Assembly: GCA_027627225.1 (NCBI GenBank)
Contig: CM051036.1
Span: forward strand, 37,085,426 to 37,149,425
From: Congeria kusceri
Lineage: Eukaryota > Mollusca > Bivalvia > Myida > Dreissenidae
Direction of reading: 5' to 3'
DNA length: 64,000 bases
Part shown: piece by piece, positions 1 to 10,939 of the stretch
Layout: every line of letters starts with the position of its first letter
How positions within the stretch are numbered: the first letter of the stretch is position 1
Position numbers and translations under genes: made by a program
Notes under the pieces: generated by a model
Seen by the model: the letters and a program-made list of their open reading frames with translations, nothing else
Database searches by the model: none
Told to the model about the DNA's origin: nothing

Positions 1-1415
1 ATCCTTGGGTGGACCTCTTTCAAAGTTGTTCAAATCTTTCCGGTCCGCTGAATATGTAGGTCACCAGAGCTAAAAATAGATTTTAAAAGTTAAAACTTTA
101 AAAATCTGTGAAACCGCATGGCTCAGAGCTTTCATATTTGATATGTGACATCCTCTAGAGGTCCTCTACAAAGATTGTTCAAATGATGCCAATGGGGTCA
201 AAACGGGCCACGCCCCGGGGGACACATGGTTTATATAGAATATATAGCAAAATGACTTTTAAAATCTCCTCTGAAACCACAAGGCCCAGAGGTTTCATAT
301 TTGGTATGTAACAACCTATAGTGGTTCTCTACAAAGATTGTTCAAATTATGCCCCTGGGGTCAAAACTGGCCACGCCTCGGGGGTCGCGTGGTTTATATA
401 GAATGTATAGCAAAATGACTTCAAAAATCTTCTCCTATGAAACCGCTAGGCCTAGAGGTTTCATGTTTGGTATGCAACATCCTTTAGTGGTCCTTTACAA
501 AGTTTGTTTAAATTATGCCCCTGGAGTCAAAACAGGCCACGCCCTGGGGGTCACATGGTTTATATAGAATATATAGCAAAATGACTTTAAAACTCTTCTC
601 TGAAACCACAAGGCCCAGAGGTTTCATATTTGGTATGTAACATCCTTTAGTGGTCCTGAACAAAGTTTGTTCAAATTATGCCCTTGGGGTCAAAACGGGC
701 CACACCAGGGGGTCACATGGTTTATATAGAATATATAGCAAAATGACTTTTGAAATCTCCTCCTTTGAAACCACAAGGCCCAGAAGTTTCATATTTGGTA
801 TGTAACATCCTATAGTGGTCCTCTACAAAGATTGTTCAAATTACGCCCCTGGGCTCAAAACTGACCATGCCCAGGGGGTCACATGGTTTATATAAACTTA
901 TATAGCAAAATGTCTTAAAATCTTCTTCTCTGAAACCGCAAGGCCCAGGGGTTTGGTATTTGGTATTTAACATCCAATAGTGGTACTCTACAAAGATTGT
1001 TCAAATTATGCCCCATGGGTCAAAACAGACCACACCCGATTGGTCACATGGTTAATATTGACTTAAATAGCAAAATGACTTCAAAATTCTTCTCTGAAAC
1101 CGCAAGGCCTAGAGGTTTCATATTTGGTATGTAACATTGTATAGTGGTCCTTTACAAAGAGTGTTCAAATTATGCCCCTGGGGTCAAAACTGGCCACCCC
1201 CGAGGGGTCACATGGTTTATATACACTTAAATAGCAAAATGACTTTAAAAATCTTTACCTGAAACCGCAAGGCCCAGAGGTTGTTCAAGGGTGTTCATCT
1301 TATGCCCCTGGGATAAAAATAAGCCACGCCTCTGGGATGCAAATTTCAATTGGGTTACAACGTCTCAGGTGAGCATCCTAGGGCCCTCAGGGCTCTCTTG
1401 TTATATTTTACCTGG
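1..1415 (+). repeat. Tandem-unit interspersed repeat (~165-180 bp unit), RBL intron
   Basis: About seven degenerate units share ttcaaattatgcccctgggg, cacatggtttatatag, agcaaaatgact and aaaccgcaaggcccagaggt. The right end is caggtgagc..gggccctcagggctctcttgtt. The 5' end lies outside the window. The same family occurs at 14385-15640. Confidence 0.9.
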
Positions 1416-1560
1416 GTTATTGTTTAGATCATTCTTAAACAAAAACACCATAGATCTAATATTAATAGGTTTTCAGTTCTAAACTAAAGATAACACCCAA
1501 AAGTTACTTTCCACTTCATTATGGAAGCTTGCTGAACAAGAAACTGCTTTTGGTCTTCCA

Positions 1561-1833
1561 GACCCGTTGATGTCTCCCACTGGACCCTCGGCTGCGGACA
1601 GGTTCAGTTCCCCGTCCCCTGGGTCTGCCAAACGGCGTCTGTTTACCTCGGGCCCTGTGTCCACAAATCCGAGCTTGGTGGAGGCATTGAACTCCGGAGT
1701 GGCTGACGCCGTGATATATAGCAAAACTGGCCAGAAGGTGAAGACGTTCTCAATCACCACGCAGAACACCATGCAGAAACAGACGCACCATGTGCTGTCA
1801 TTTCAGCAGGTCACTACTTATGATGGTAAACAG
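1561..1833 (+). CDS. RBL1: RBL exon: spacer region, first exon in window
   Basis: The acceptor is ...ggtcttccag at 1551-1560 and the donor is gtgagt at 1834. The exon has 91 codons in phase 0. It is Ser/Pro-rich at first (SPTGPSAADRFSSPSPGS), then has a less biased stretch ending TTYDGKQ. The SP dipeptides are possible Cdk sites. It corresponds to the variable spacer between pockets A and B, so it is recognised by exon chaining and codon-like composition more than by homology. Confidence 0.85.
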
Positions 1834-4800
1834 GTGAGTGACTGGTGTAGTTTTGGAGTATTGGGGTTTTTGTGTATCTAATTTATGGCAAGAAAATGTT
1901 GTTTATGAATTAGTAAGGGGAATCAGTACAATGTCCATACTGAAGTTTCACTTCTTTGTAAATGTAAAATGTATGATACAAATCACCAATCATTTTGTTT
2001 TGGTAGTAATTGACAGGGTACGTCATTGGATTGAAAAAAAAAGCAATAATGTGCTGAAATAAAATACTGATTTCCCTTGTTGCTGCTATTTGCAGTGGTA
2101 ATTTTACACAACCATTTCATTTCCTTACAGGTTCTTATACCTCAGGTGTTAACAGCCAATATACCCTCGGCAGAGCCCGGTACAAGCACGGGCGGTGAGA
2201 CTGGGACCTCGAACACCGTGGTTCACACGCCGGGACACCCCTCACTCCAGAACGAGGCTGCCAAAGTGGGAAAACCCCAGGAAGGTGGAGCTGAGAAACA
2301 ACAGGAGCAAAAAGGGAACTCTGCCAATAAGCCTATTCGAGGGGGGTCCTTGGCAATCTTCTTTCGAAAGGTAAAATAATGAGTTTTGAATCCTGTATTG
2401 TACTTAATAAATCAGGAATATTTAAGAAATGAACGAGATGAAAGTGTTAAAGATTTAAAAGTGGCTTACGTTTCATTTTAACATTGCATTTCTGTTGATA
2501 ATTATACAAGGACATTCCTGTGTAGGAAGATGAAAGGCACATTTTTACATCTGAAGTTAACAGTCTGTTCAAGTTTTTAGCATCTTGGCCCAGGTTTGCG
2601 CATGCAGTCACATAATTAGAGTTCAACAGTCTCCTTTAAAGATGTCCGTAAAGAAATTCTTGTAAACAGAAATGCGATGCAACTGTAAGACTTTGAATTT
2701 ACTATTTTCTATGTTATGTGACTTGTTCTTCAAAGCTATGTAATAATATATGAAAGAATTTTAAGTTCGATTTTAATAGTCTTATAATGTGTTGGATATA
2801 GAAATATTGATTACATTCTATGGAAACTTTTATCTCAATAAAGCTTAAGTTGTTTATGAGTAATACAGATTGGTTCCCTCTCTTGGCAGTTGTACCATCT
2901 GGCGCATGTGCGATTGCGGGACCTGTGTGAGCGTCTCGCTATCGAGGATGATGACCTTCACAAGAAGATGTGGACCTGTCTGGAGCATGTGATCGTTCAC
3001 AACACAGAGCTGCTGCGGGACCGACACCTCGACCAGATCATCATGTGTTCTGTCTACATCATTGCCAAGGTGAGAAAATATGGCTTTTATGTTGTTTTTA
3101 ATGTGCTATAACGATATGATACTTTTTTCCCCTATGGGTATGATGTGAAAAAAAGATGCGACTTGTGTTGCTTTTGATAATGGGTAAACATTAGTGGAAA
3201 ACTAAACCTTTGAGACTTTTTCCCCATTGTCTACTTTTATGATCAAGTGTTCTGTCTTCATCATTGCACAGGTGAAACAAAGATGGCTTGTATGTTGCTT
3301 TTCATTGCTTGTAATGAGTAGTGAAAACAAAACCTTTGCTCCAGCTTTAGGATACTTTGATTTTAAAGAAACTTTCCCCCCGATGTTTATGGTAAAACTT
3401 CATAAATCAATAAAATCAGCAAAAAGCTTTATAAAATAAAAGCCAAGGTATGGACCTAGAAATTAGTTGTTGGTCTTTCAATTCCTTTTCCTAACCTTGA
3501 TCAGTAATGAAGTAATGCCTCTTGGTTATTGGTAAACATCGCCAATTGCATTGACTGTTTGTAGGTAACCAACAAATCTCAGTCGTTCCAAGACATCATG
3601 AAGTGTTACCGGATGCAGCCACAGGCCCAGAGCCACGTGTACCGGAGCGTGCTGCTGACCTCCCGGGCACGGCACACGTCCGGGAGCAGTGACGGAAGTC
3701 GAGAAGTCAGTGGGTCATCTTCGCCGGTCAACGGAGAGAAGGAGGAAGGGAAGGACAAAAGTGAGTGTGTGGTCGTTTGATCTTAGCTGAATTATGTTGA
3801 AAGCCAAGGCTTATTAAGCTGAATTATGTTGAAAGCCAAGGCTTATTAAAGGGGATATATATGATTTCAATATCAACATGTCATTTATTCATATTTTGAA
3901 CAACACAAATGAGAGGTAGAATATGGTCAAGAAAAGTTAAAATAAAATAAAAATAAAAAGTTTCATGTACCATATGTCATGTTGTTTTTTCTTCATAACG
4001 ACAAATTTATTCCTAGCGCTATGCTGATACCGACACGTTTAATTTGTGGCAGAAACAAAAAACGTGTCAATGTATCGTATGAACGCATCTGCACAGAACT
4101 CAACATGCAACAAATATTGGGGATTTCCCAATATTGTATATGTCTAATGTACATGAATAAGTTTTCGACTGGAATATGAAAATACGTACGTAAAAACAAA
4201 GTACTTTAACGGTGTAAAGCTCTTATTTCAAGGATTTTCGAAAATCAGTTCTTCTGAACTTTTATTCTAGTTTGTTATTCATCAACGTTTTATTGGTTTA
4301 ATTTTACTTGAATATGTTTCTATAAAAATTTGATGAGATCGTACATTTACTTGAATATGTTTCTATAAAAATATGATGAGATCGTACATACCTCTTTAAA
4401 ACATGTTTAAACTCTTTATCAGTATTTTGTTTGTTTTCATAAAGATTGTTGTCATTCTTACTGCATCGGGTTTAAACTTGTGTTCTTCTGATTGCAATGA
4501 GGACAACATTTTCATTAAACCAAGTGACATAAAAGTGGAATTTTCAATTTCTTGTATATTTAAGAATTCTTGTGCTGAAGCTCAATGATTTGAATTTTTT
4601 AAAGTTGCATAAATATGTGGCGTGTTGTGGGTAAACTGGGCTTAATGCATGTGAATAAAGTGTCGTCCTGGACACAGGCTGATCTGGCAAGACACTGTCT
4701 GCTTTTATGGTATGTTCCGTTTCAAGGAAATCTCTTCTAAACCTATATCTACTGTAGGCAGAAAGTGCTGTCCCTGCAGGCAGCACAGGCTCATCTGTGA

Positions 4801-7800
4801 CGACACACAGATGCATTTAGCATGGGCTTCCCACGAGACGCCTCATATTCTGATATCCATTTCATACGAAATTCTGCATGAACAAAATTAGGAATGGCTG
4901 ATAATGGCATGTTAAGAACCAAGATTCTGTACATTGGAAATAAGCTAATGAGTTTTCATGGACCAATCTAGGGTTACTACACAAGTTTACTGAACTTCGT
5001 CTATTTAACTTTATCTCACTTCAAACTGATTCAAACTAGTATTATTAAATTGTTTCTAAACAGTAGTTTCTGTACTATATTCAATTGTGTCTGAGTAAAT
5101 AATGACTGCGAAGTGTCAAGTACTTACATGTCAAGTAGCCCTTTAATTGCCTATGATCGTTCTATAAACTACAGGTTTATTATACCATTGTTCTGTATCT
5201 TAAATTTAAATCTGTTATGTGTTTTAACGTGTGTTTTAACCTTAATAAATTTATCTGCATCATAACTATTGTTTTATTCAGAGACGATGCCAATGCGTTC
5301 CTCCAGCACCCTGCCCGTGCCCCACCCCAACAGTCACCCTCCGACCCCCACCCGCCTCGTGGGCACGGGCTCCAGCTTCGAGTTTGGGGAGGAGAGGGGA
5401 GATCTCATACAGTTCTATAATCAGGTTGGTGTGGTGCCCAAACGTTTATTGCAGAGTTAAGTGGAAATTATCACATCCAAGAATCTGACACTGAATTGAA
5501 TGGCTTCATTTCCAAATATGCAGAATTGCGCAGTACCAAGAATTCTGTAATACATACCAGTATATTAAGGTGGGTCGGGCCATCAGAAACACAACTATTT
5601 GAGGCGCGTCGTGGGAAAACCGGGCTTAAGGCATGTTCGTAAAGTGTCGTCCCGGATTAGCCTGTGCAGTCCACACAGGCTGATCCAGGACGGCACTTTC
5701 CGCCTAAACTGGACTTATGGTTAGAAGAGACTTCCTTGAAACAAAAAATACCATAAAAGCGGAAAGTGCCGTCCTTGATTAGCCTGTGCGGACTAATCCG
5801 TGACGACACTTTACGCACATGCATTAAGACCGGTTTTCTCACGACGACCCTCATTTGTGTTAAGGCCTTACTTAAAAGCAAGAAAACTTTACAAGCCCTC
5901 CCATGTAAACGTGAGAATCTGAACAAGCCCAGTTCAAAATTGACCAGTGCAGGGTTTATGGCCTAGCACTAATTTTGTAGACTGGAATATGTGTTTACAA
6001 CTGGTGACCAGATTGTGTTTTTACCCAGAGCTCTGTACTTTCGTAAAAGTAGTAAGACTGCTCCACATACATGTAAATGCAAATTAACACCATTTAATGA
6101 TTATCAATTTTGCAAAGCGTTCATCAAAATGTTATATTTTGTTCTTTATTTTATTCTCTTTCATTGCAGGTTTTTGTAGTCCAAATCCGTAAATTTGCTA
6201 CACGATTCTCAGCCACAAACCAGAATGGGGTAAGATATTTGATTTCATTAATGCTGTCTCTATGTAGTATTACTATTAGCTGAAGCTTTCATTGTATGTT
6301 ATTATACCCCCACAAACGAAGTTTAGGGGGGGTATATAGGAGTAAGCTTGTCTGTCTGTTGGTTTTTGGTTTCCGGATGATAACTCGAGAAAGGCTTGAC
6401 ATGTTCAAATAATTTTTGGTACACAATGTAATATGATAGAATACATGTCAAGTTTTATGTTGGTTACAAACCACTAAACTTTGACAGAGTTATAGCCCCT
6501 TTTCGACTTAAAATTTCCTAAAAACATGATTTCCTGACAATAACTCAGTAACGGCTTGACATATTCAAATAATGATTGGTATACATGTGAAGCATCATAA
6601 AATACGGGTCAAGTTCGACTTTGGTTATAAACCACTAAATTTTGACAGAGATATGGCTCTTTATTTGACTTAAATCCCCTTTAACATGGTTTCCTGGGAC
6701 CATATCCACAAAGCTCCTAAGGAAAATCTTAACTTAAGTCATATTTAAGGGAACAATTCAAATACAATTTTCACTGAGAAAATTGATATTTTATATCTTA
6801 AATATGGTAACATAAGAAACACCTGTTGGTTCTTTACCAGATTAATACCATTTAAGACAAAATAAACTGTAAATGAACCAGCCACATATTTAAGGAATTT
6901 GATTATTTTAAGAAATTTACTTAAGTTTTCCCTAAGGACCTTTGTGGATATGGCCCCTGAAGATAACTCAACAATGGCTTGACATATTTAAATAATTATT
7001 GGTACACATGTATAGCATCATAAAATACAGGTCAAGTTCGACTTTGGTTACAAACCACTAAACTTTCACACAGTTATGGCCCCCTTTTGACTTAAATTCC
7101 CGAAAAACATGGACAATAACTCATGAAAGGCTTCACATATGTAAATTATTTTTGGTACATAGGTGTAACATCATAAAATGCAGATCAAGTTCACCTTTGG
7201 TTACAAACCACTAAATGTTGACAGAGTTATGGTTCCTACTGAAATTAATTTTTCCCAAATACACTGTTGACTATTCACAAATTAAAGCATTCTCTCTGTC
7301 AATTTCTTTCGAATGGATGCTATAGTTTTGTGACAAGGCCATATTGTGGGGGTATATCCGTCACTCGTGACAATTCTAGTTTGTTTTTTATTGAAACAAA
7401 GTAATGATAGAACTTTGCCAAAATTTTACATGTAGGTGAACTGACCAATAATTTAAATGAAAAAAGAATTTAAATTAGAAAAAAAAAGAAGAAAACTGAA
7501 CAGTGTTGAACGTATCTCTTTTTCAGGATATTCCTCCATTATCTCCCCTTCCCCCCACTCGCTGCCACACTTCGTCGCCCCGGCGTGTATCCCAGCGACA
7601 TTCTCTCTACATCTCGCCACACAATATCCCACAGACGAGATATATTCCCGATCAGAAAATGCTGTATTGCTTTGACAAGAGTCCAGCCAAGGTAAAAAAA
7701 TGAAAATGATTTTCTGTAAATGTACAAGACACTGAAAGGAACTGAAATAATGGATTTCATTATTAACACATACTTGCATACTTTGGTATTAATAAGAATT

Positions 7801-9023
7801 GATGGTAGTTAGCTGCTGTTTTCAATGTTAATTTATTCCCTGTGCACATAGCAATAACAATTTGTTACATTTTTCATAATTGCCCTTGTGTAAATTTCCA
7901 CTTTTTTCCCAAAACAAAATCAGGAAAAAGGTATTTCCAATATGATCAATTATAAAAATAATAAAGGTAATAGAAATGAACTACCATATTAAACAAAATT
8001 AAAGGAACCAACCTATTAAAGTTTATTATATACCTGTTTAAAATCTTGACAAAATACATGCTTTATCAATTGGTGAAATACATGTGGACAAAAACAAAAT
8101 CCCGTATTACGGTACTCGCTATTTTTCCAATCCCGTATTAAGGTACTCGCTATTTTTCCGATCCCGTATTATGCTACTCGCTTTTTTTCCGATCCCGTAT
8201 TACCATACTAGCCGGACTACTTGTTTAATGATTTCATTGTAGAGTTATGTAAACAAATATAATCTATACCTACAATGATCAGTCATTATTGCAGTTTTTA
8301 ATCAAATAATATAAGGTACATTTATAGTAATACATTTGAAGTTTATTGTGGTATATAATAAAAGGAATATTACGCTAGTCAGTTGTTCCAAGAGTATATA
8401 TTAGTCTCGTGGCTTGCATTATTTCGTATCACACTCGAGGCTCCGCCTCTCGTGTGATAGGATATCACACAAGCCACTCGACTAATACATACTCTTGGAA
8501 CAATTGACGAGCGTAATATTCCGTATATATTTACTGTATTGTAGGAGTCATTACCCATTGAATGGTTTGTGTGCTATCAATGTTGATTTGTATAGCCTAA
8601 AATGCATATATAATATAACTATTTCTTCTCAGTACATAAATTTGTATGTTCATGTTTACTCATGATGAATTTGGTACATAATTTAACGGGGTTTTATTAC
8701 TACTAAAATGTAACTTCATACATTGAAATGTGCAGTAAACAAAACTTCCTTAAGCTGTGTGCATGATGATTAATCACACATGGTTTTCAAAATGTACAAT
8801 TACCGTTTATCTTCTCTAGAATCTACAAGCGATTAACAACATGATCCGTCTGAAGAGCGAGGGTACGGTGGACAGTCGACTGGCGTTCAAGCGTTCGCTG
8901 CAGATGGCGGACGACGATGATGGCGGAGTGTCATCCCCAAAGCGTCCAAGTCTCATGAAACGACTGCAGGACGTGTCGACTGACCGCCAGGGGCAGACAA
9001 CCAAAGTCCTGGTCGTCAAGTAG
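1561..9023 (+). CDS. RBL1: Retinoblastoma-like pocket protein (p107/p130 class), 3' half of gene, eight exons
   Basis: Joined exons: 1561-1833, 2131-2370, 2890-3069, 3565-3760, 5282-5424, 6170-6229, 7527-7691 and 8820-9023. They give about 486 residues ending at TAG 9021. All junctions are GT..AG and the reading frame is kept (phase 0 except 3760/5282, which splits a Lys codon). The family represses E2F targets in the nucleus as part of DREAM-type complexes and is inactivated by Cdk phosphorylation. Seen here: a low-complexity spacer ending in GSLAIFFRK, pocket B starting LYHLAHVRLRDLCERL with RDRHLDQIIMCSVYIIAKV, then EERGDLIQFYN, DIPPLSPLPP, SPRR, SPHN, SPAK, INNMIRLK and LMKRLQDV near the C-terminus. 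The order and wording match p107/p130 rather than RB1. The N-terminal domain and pocket A lie upstream of the window. RBL1 and RBL2 cannot be told apart, because invertebrates usually have a single such gene. Confidence 0.95.
2131..2370 (+). CDS. RBL1: RBL exon: spacer, ends at pocket B boundary
   Basis: The acceptor is ttccttacag (2121-2130) and the donor is gtaaaa at 2371. The exon has 80 codons in phase 0. It is a low-complexity, Gly/Thr/Gln/Glu-rich linker. The last residues (KPIRGGSLAIFFRK) match the conserved sequence that opens pocket B in p107/p130. Confidence 0.92.
2890..3069 (+). CDS. RBL1: RBL exon: pocket B core, cyclin-fold helices
   Basis: The acceptor is cttggcag (ending 2889) and the donor is gtgaga at 3070. 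The exon has 60 codons in phase 0. It encodes LYHLAHVRLRDLCERL, KKMWTCLEHVI and RDRHLDQIIMCSVYIIAK, the most conserved block of the family. A decayed copy of its 3' end lies in the next intron near 3238-3318. Confidence 0.97.
3238..3318 (+). repeat. Decayed duplicate of the pocket-B exon 3' end and its donor site, inside the intron
   Basis: The stretch tgttctgtcttcatcattg followed by cacaggtgaa mirrors the exon end at 3047-3075 (tgttctgtctacatcattg, then ccaaggtgag). Similarity continues into the intron (atggcttgtatgttgctttt versus atggcttttatgttgttttt). It would read CSVFIIAQV against CSVYIIAKV. I see no acceptor that would make it an exon, so I treat it as a non-functional tandem duplication. 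Confidence 0.75.
3565..3760 (+). CDS. RBL1: RBL exon: end of pocket B and acidic/Ser loop
   Basis: The acceptor is gtttgtag (ending 3564) and the donor is gtgagt at 3761. The exon is 196 bases and leaves phase 1. It encodes VTNKSQSFQDIMKCYRMQPQ then SHVYRSVLL, a strong match to p107/p130. A Ser/Gly-rich, charged insert (SGSSDGSREVSGSSSPVNG) follows, of the kind that separates the pocket-B halves in this class. Confidence 0.96.
3785..3848 (+). repeat. 32-bp tandem duplication in intron
   Basis: Two perfect copies of a 32-bp unit beginning agctgaattatgttgaaag (3785 and 3817). It lies wholly within the intron, and no function is visible. Confidence 0.9.
4070..4165 (+). repeat. Dispersed repeat, inverted partner at 62430-62525
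   Basis: The block around ggggatttcccaatattgta and gtctaatgtacatgaat reappears reverse-complemented at 62430-62525. It is therefore an interspersed repeat of unknown class. The internal near-palindrome ttgggga..tttcccaa is present in both copies. Confidence 0.7.
4305..4390 (+). repeat. 43-bp tandem duplication in intron
   Basis: Two nearly identical 43-bp copies start with tacttgaatatgtttctata at 4305 and 4348 and differ at only about two positions. Non-coding. Confidence 0.9.
4617..4845. mobile_element. GC-rich inverted-repeat MITE (dreissenid type), copy 1, diverged
   Basis: The ends are ggcgtgttgtggg and cccacgagacgcc, the shared terminal motif of this family. The middle keeps paired tgtcgtcc / ggacgaca-type blocks, but the copy is more mutated than the others. 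It sits in the intron between 3760 and 5282. Confidence 0.85.
5282..5424 (+). CDS. RBL1: RBL exon: post-pocket linker with EERGDLIQFYN
   Basis: The acceptor is tgttttattcag (ending 5281) and the donor is gttggt at 5425. With the one base left over from the previous exon it makes 48 codons. A Pro/Ser/Thr-rich section comes first, then FEFGEERGDLIQFYNQ, which matches the EERGDLI(Q/K)FYN signature of p130/p107. Confidence 0.96.
5601..5853. mobile_element. GC-rich inverted-repeat MITE (dreissenid type), copy 2
   Basis: It has complete ends (gaggcgcgtcgtgggaaaac and its near-complement at the right), internal gtcgtcccggattagcctgt arms, and a central AT stretch that includes gaagagacttccttgaaaca. 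Intronic. Confidence 0.93.
6170..6229 (+). CDS. RBL1: RBL micro-exon (20 codons)
   Basis: The acceptor is tctttcattgcag (ending 6169) and the donor is gtaaga at 6230. It encodes VFVVQIRKFATRFSATNQNG, which lines up with the I-x-(Q/R)-(I/V)-K-x-F-A segment after QFYN in p107/p130. It is phase 0 at both ends and was missed by simple ORF length criteria. Confidence 0.95.
6304..7380 (+). mobile_element. Helentron-like non-autonomous element, copy 1
   Basis: The 5' side has TATACCCCCACAA (6304) and the 3' side its exact complement TTGTGGGGGTATA (7344-7356). This is followed by the hairpin GTCACTCGTGAC (7360-7371) and the end AATTCTAG-T. The body is about four degenerate copies of a ~200-bp unit (..aaaggcttgacat..caaaccactaaa..). 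The subterminal inverted repeats plus 3' hairpin fit non-autonomous Helitron/Helentron elements. It contains no coding sequence, and another element is nested at 6696-6957. Confidence 0.7.
6696..6957. mobile_element. MITE with GGACCATATCCAC ends, nested in the Helentron-like copy
   Basis: The left end is gggaccatatccacaaagct and the right end is its near-complement ctttgtggatatggcccc. The second Helentron-like copy (near 20,360) reads straight through (ttcctgacgataactc), so this is a clean later insertion. The target duplication is short (CTG or CCTG), and its exact edge is ambiguous. Confidence 0.85.
7527..7691 (+). CDS. RBL1: RBL exon: C-terminal Cdk-site region
   Basis: The acceptor is tctttttcag (ending 7526) and the donor is gtaaaa at 7692. 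The exon has 55 codons. It encodes DIPPLSPLPP, SSPRRVSQRHSLYISPHN and QKMLYCFDKSPAK, with four SP sites placed as in p107/p130. These are the conserved Cdk targets of the C-terminal region. Confidence 0.97.
8097..8215 (+). repeat. 31-bp tandem repeat, about 3.7 copies
   Basis: Units begin with cccgtatta at 8101, 8132, 8163 and 8194 and contain ctactcgctttttt-like cores. Intronic. Confidence 0.9.
8364..8522. mobile_element. 159-bp fold-back palindrome in RBL last intron
   Basis: Arms of roughly 75 bp pair almost completely: ggaatattacgct..gttccaagagtatat..ttagtctcgtggctt on the left, complement on the right ending gagcgtaatattcc. The small loop sits around gaggctccgcctc. It is a likely fold-back MITE. 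gtatata occurs on both flanks but not directly at both ends, so the target duplication is uncertain. Confidence 0.8.
8820..9023 (+). CDS. RBL1: RBL terminal exon and stop
   Basis: The acceptor is tatcttctctag (ending 8819) and the stop is TAG at 9021-9023. It encodes NLQAINNMIRLKSEG, then SSPKRPSLMKRLQDV, then a polar tail ending KVLVVK. INNMIR, SPKR and L-x-x-R-L-Q-D-V are the conserved C-terminal marks of p107/p130. The tail beyond LQDV is about 18 residues, longer than I recall in vertebrate RBL1. Confidence 0.96.
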   Translation, partial: NLQAINNMIRLKSEGTVDSRLAFKRSLQMADDDDGGVSSPKRPSLMKRLQDVSTDRQGQTTKVLVVK

Positions 9024-9775
9024 AATGCGGACAGATTGATGCAGATTCTTTCAGCTGTGTGACATTGATCAGTTTTCTTGATCCATATTGTAAATCTGTT
9101 GTTTTTAAAAATGAGGGTCATCATCGTTCTTTATTACACTTTTGTTATTAGACAGCATGATTTATAAAATTCATGGATCAATCGGCTAGCAATTTAGAAA
9201 TGTTCGCACATTATTATATTTACTTGTGCACAAGCGTTTTGAAATATTTTTTTACTGCTTTGTTATCTATGGATTTGTTATGAACTGTATAACTGTTTGT
9301 ATGATTATTTCAAATGGCCTGGTGCCAGAAATTTTGCATATTGCAAATTATTAATTTTTTTTTAATTTTTGGACAAGGAGGTTTGCTTGGGATGAGTTTG
9401 GTTATTGTATTGCAAAGTAGTTAAAAATGATTTTGTTATATACAAGTGCAGAATTGTGGTGCATGATTTAAAACCTTCTTTGAAGTTCTGATTTTTAATA
9501 CATTTAAAAAGAATTAATTTGCATATATTCTCATTAGCCCACTTTCAAGTTTAGATGTGAACAAAATTACACCACACCTTTATTATGAATTTATTAAGGA
9601 TATTATAGTTCCTCTACTTTTACCAATATTCGAAGCATGGTTTTACCTTGCAAACTGCATTTCATTTGCAAAGCTGCATATTTTAGGAAGAAAAGTTTTA
9701 AAACAGTTTTGTTTCCTACACTTTCTAAATTCATTAAACTGAATGCCATTAAATAAAATCGATAATGAATAAGTT
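9024..9775 (+). other. Probable 3' UTR of the RBL gene
   Basis: AT-rich non-coding sequence follows the stop. The first clear AATAAA is at 9752-9757, and other A/T-rich candidates lie further on (near 9979). The true cleavage site cannot be fixed from sequence. Confidence 0.45.
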
Positions 9776-10690
9776 TTATTATTGGTAGCTATCAACATTT
9801 AATTCCTGATAAAATCAGGTTAGGAATTTCGTAGCATTCTTAATGCAATGTTGAATGAAGATAGAAAACATACTTTTAAATAATTGCCTTCAGACTCAAC
9901 GTCTGGTGTGTTGAAGGAAAATTTAAAACACACACAATGAAATGCACTGTTCTGTGTCAGAAGAAATCCATGGTATAAAATAAATAGTTTAACTATTGGT
10001 CCGAGTAGCTTTTGTATTGTAAATAATAAATAATTGCTGTCTTTAAAGTTCAAAACATTGGCATGTCAAAAATTTGTCTATGATTACATATATGAAAAAA
10101 ACGTTAATAGATAATGATAATATTGCAAAAGTTCAAAACATTGTAATTAATGGTGGCTTAATGTAAAGTTGTTAAAGCAGGAACATGGTATTTGTATTGA
10201 ATGGGATTAATTAATGAATTTTTACATCCTGTTCTTCATGATTGTATTTGTAAATAAGATTTGAGTTTTATTGCTGAATATTTTAGATGGAAGAGTTCAT
10301 ACAATTTTTATTGCACCTTTTTGTACAGATATTTGCCGATGTTGTGTATATATTTATATATATGAACTTGTTATCATGTGAAAGTCATTGAGGGTTTCGA
10401 TGGCTGAAAATGGTTGGAATTATATCCATTAAAATGGTCTTGGAAGAATTTATGAACTACAAAATATAGTTTTATTATTGATTTGGGCTTTCAGTCTCGC
10501 CCAGTATGGATGTATTTTACTGGTTAAAAAAAATGGATTGGTTTGGATATTTATTTTTTATGTAACTGTGTTTGATATTTAATATGGAATTACACACAGT
10601 AAAATACATTCATGTATTATTAGTCTTCAGTTTTCATCTAAGTGTTTGTCGCTAATGTCTTTGTCTGACATTTTCTTTCTTGCTAGGGAA
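9776..10690. other. AT-rich spacer, nothing recognised
   Basis: Both strands have only short random open frames. I see no repeat with defined ends. Confidence 0.5.
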
Positions 10691-10734
10691 GTGTGAACAA
10701 GTTGTTCTTAGATCCCGTAGTGCAGTCGAAGTTT

Positions 10735-10905
10735 AAACTTATTTCTTTTAGCTCGATTGCATCGAAAGCCTAAAGCTTATTGAGACACTCGATTCAGTTT
10801 CCTGGGTAGAACCAGTACTTTGTGTCTGGTGGAGATCTTGAGATTGCTCCCAGAGTGTGGATCGAACTCTCGACAATATCCACAACGCCACCGCGACCCA
10901 TAGTG
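10735..10905 (-). mobile_element. tRNA-derived SINE, degenerate
   Basis: On the minus strand a B-box-like GAGTTCGATCC is followed by a body containing the complement of cctgggtagaaccagtactt and ctcgattgcatcgaaag. The same body recurs at 17262-17412 and in part at 18470-18525. The A-box side is too worn to define the parent tRNA. Confidence 0.6.
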
Positions 10906-10939
10906 CAGTCTTGTTGCTCCCGACAATTTCAGAACTCAT

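Noticed and set aside
3227..3439. Possible extra RBL exon
   Set aside because: It would repeat part of the preceding exon out of family order and lacks an acceptor. It is better explained as a decayed duplication.
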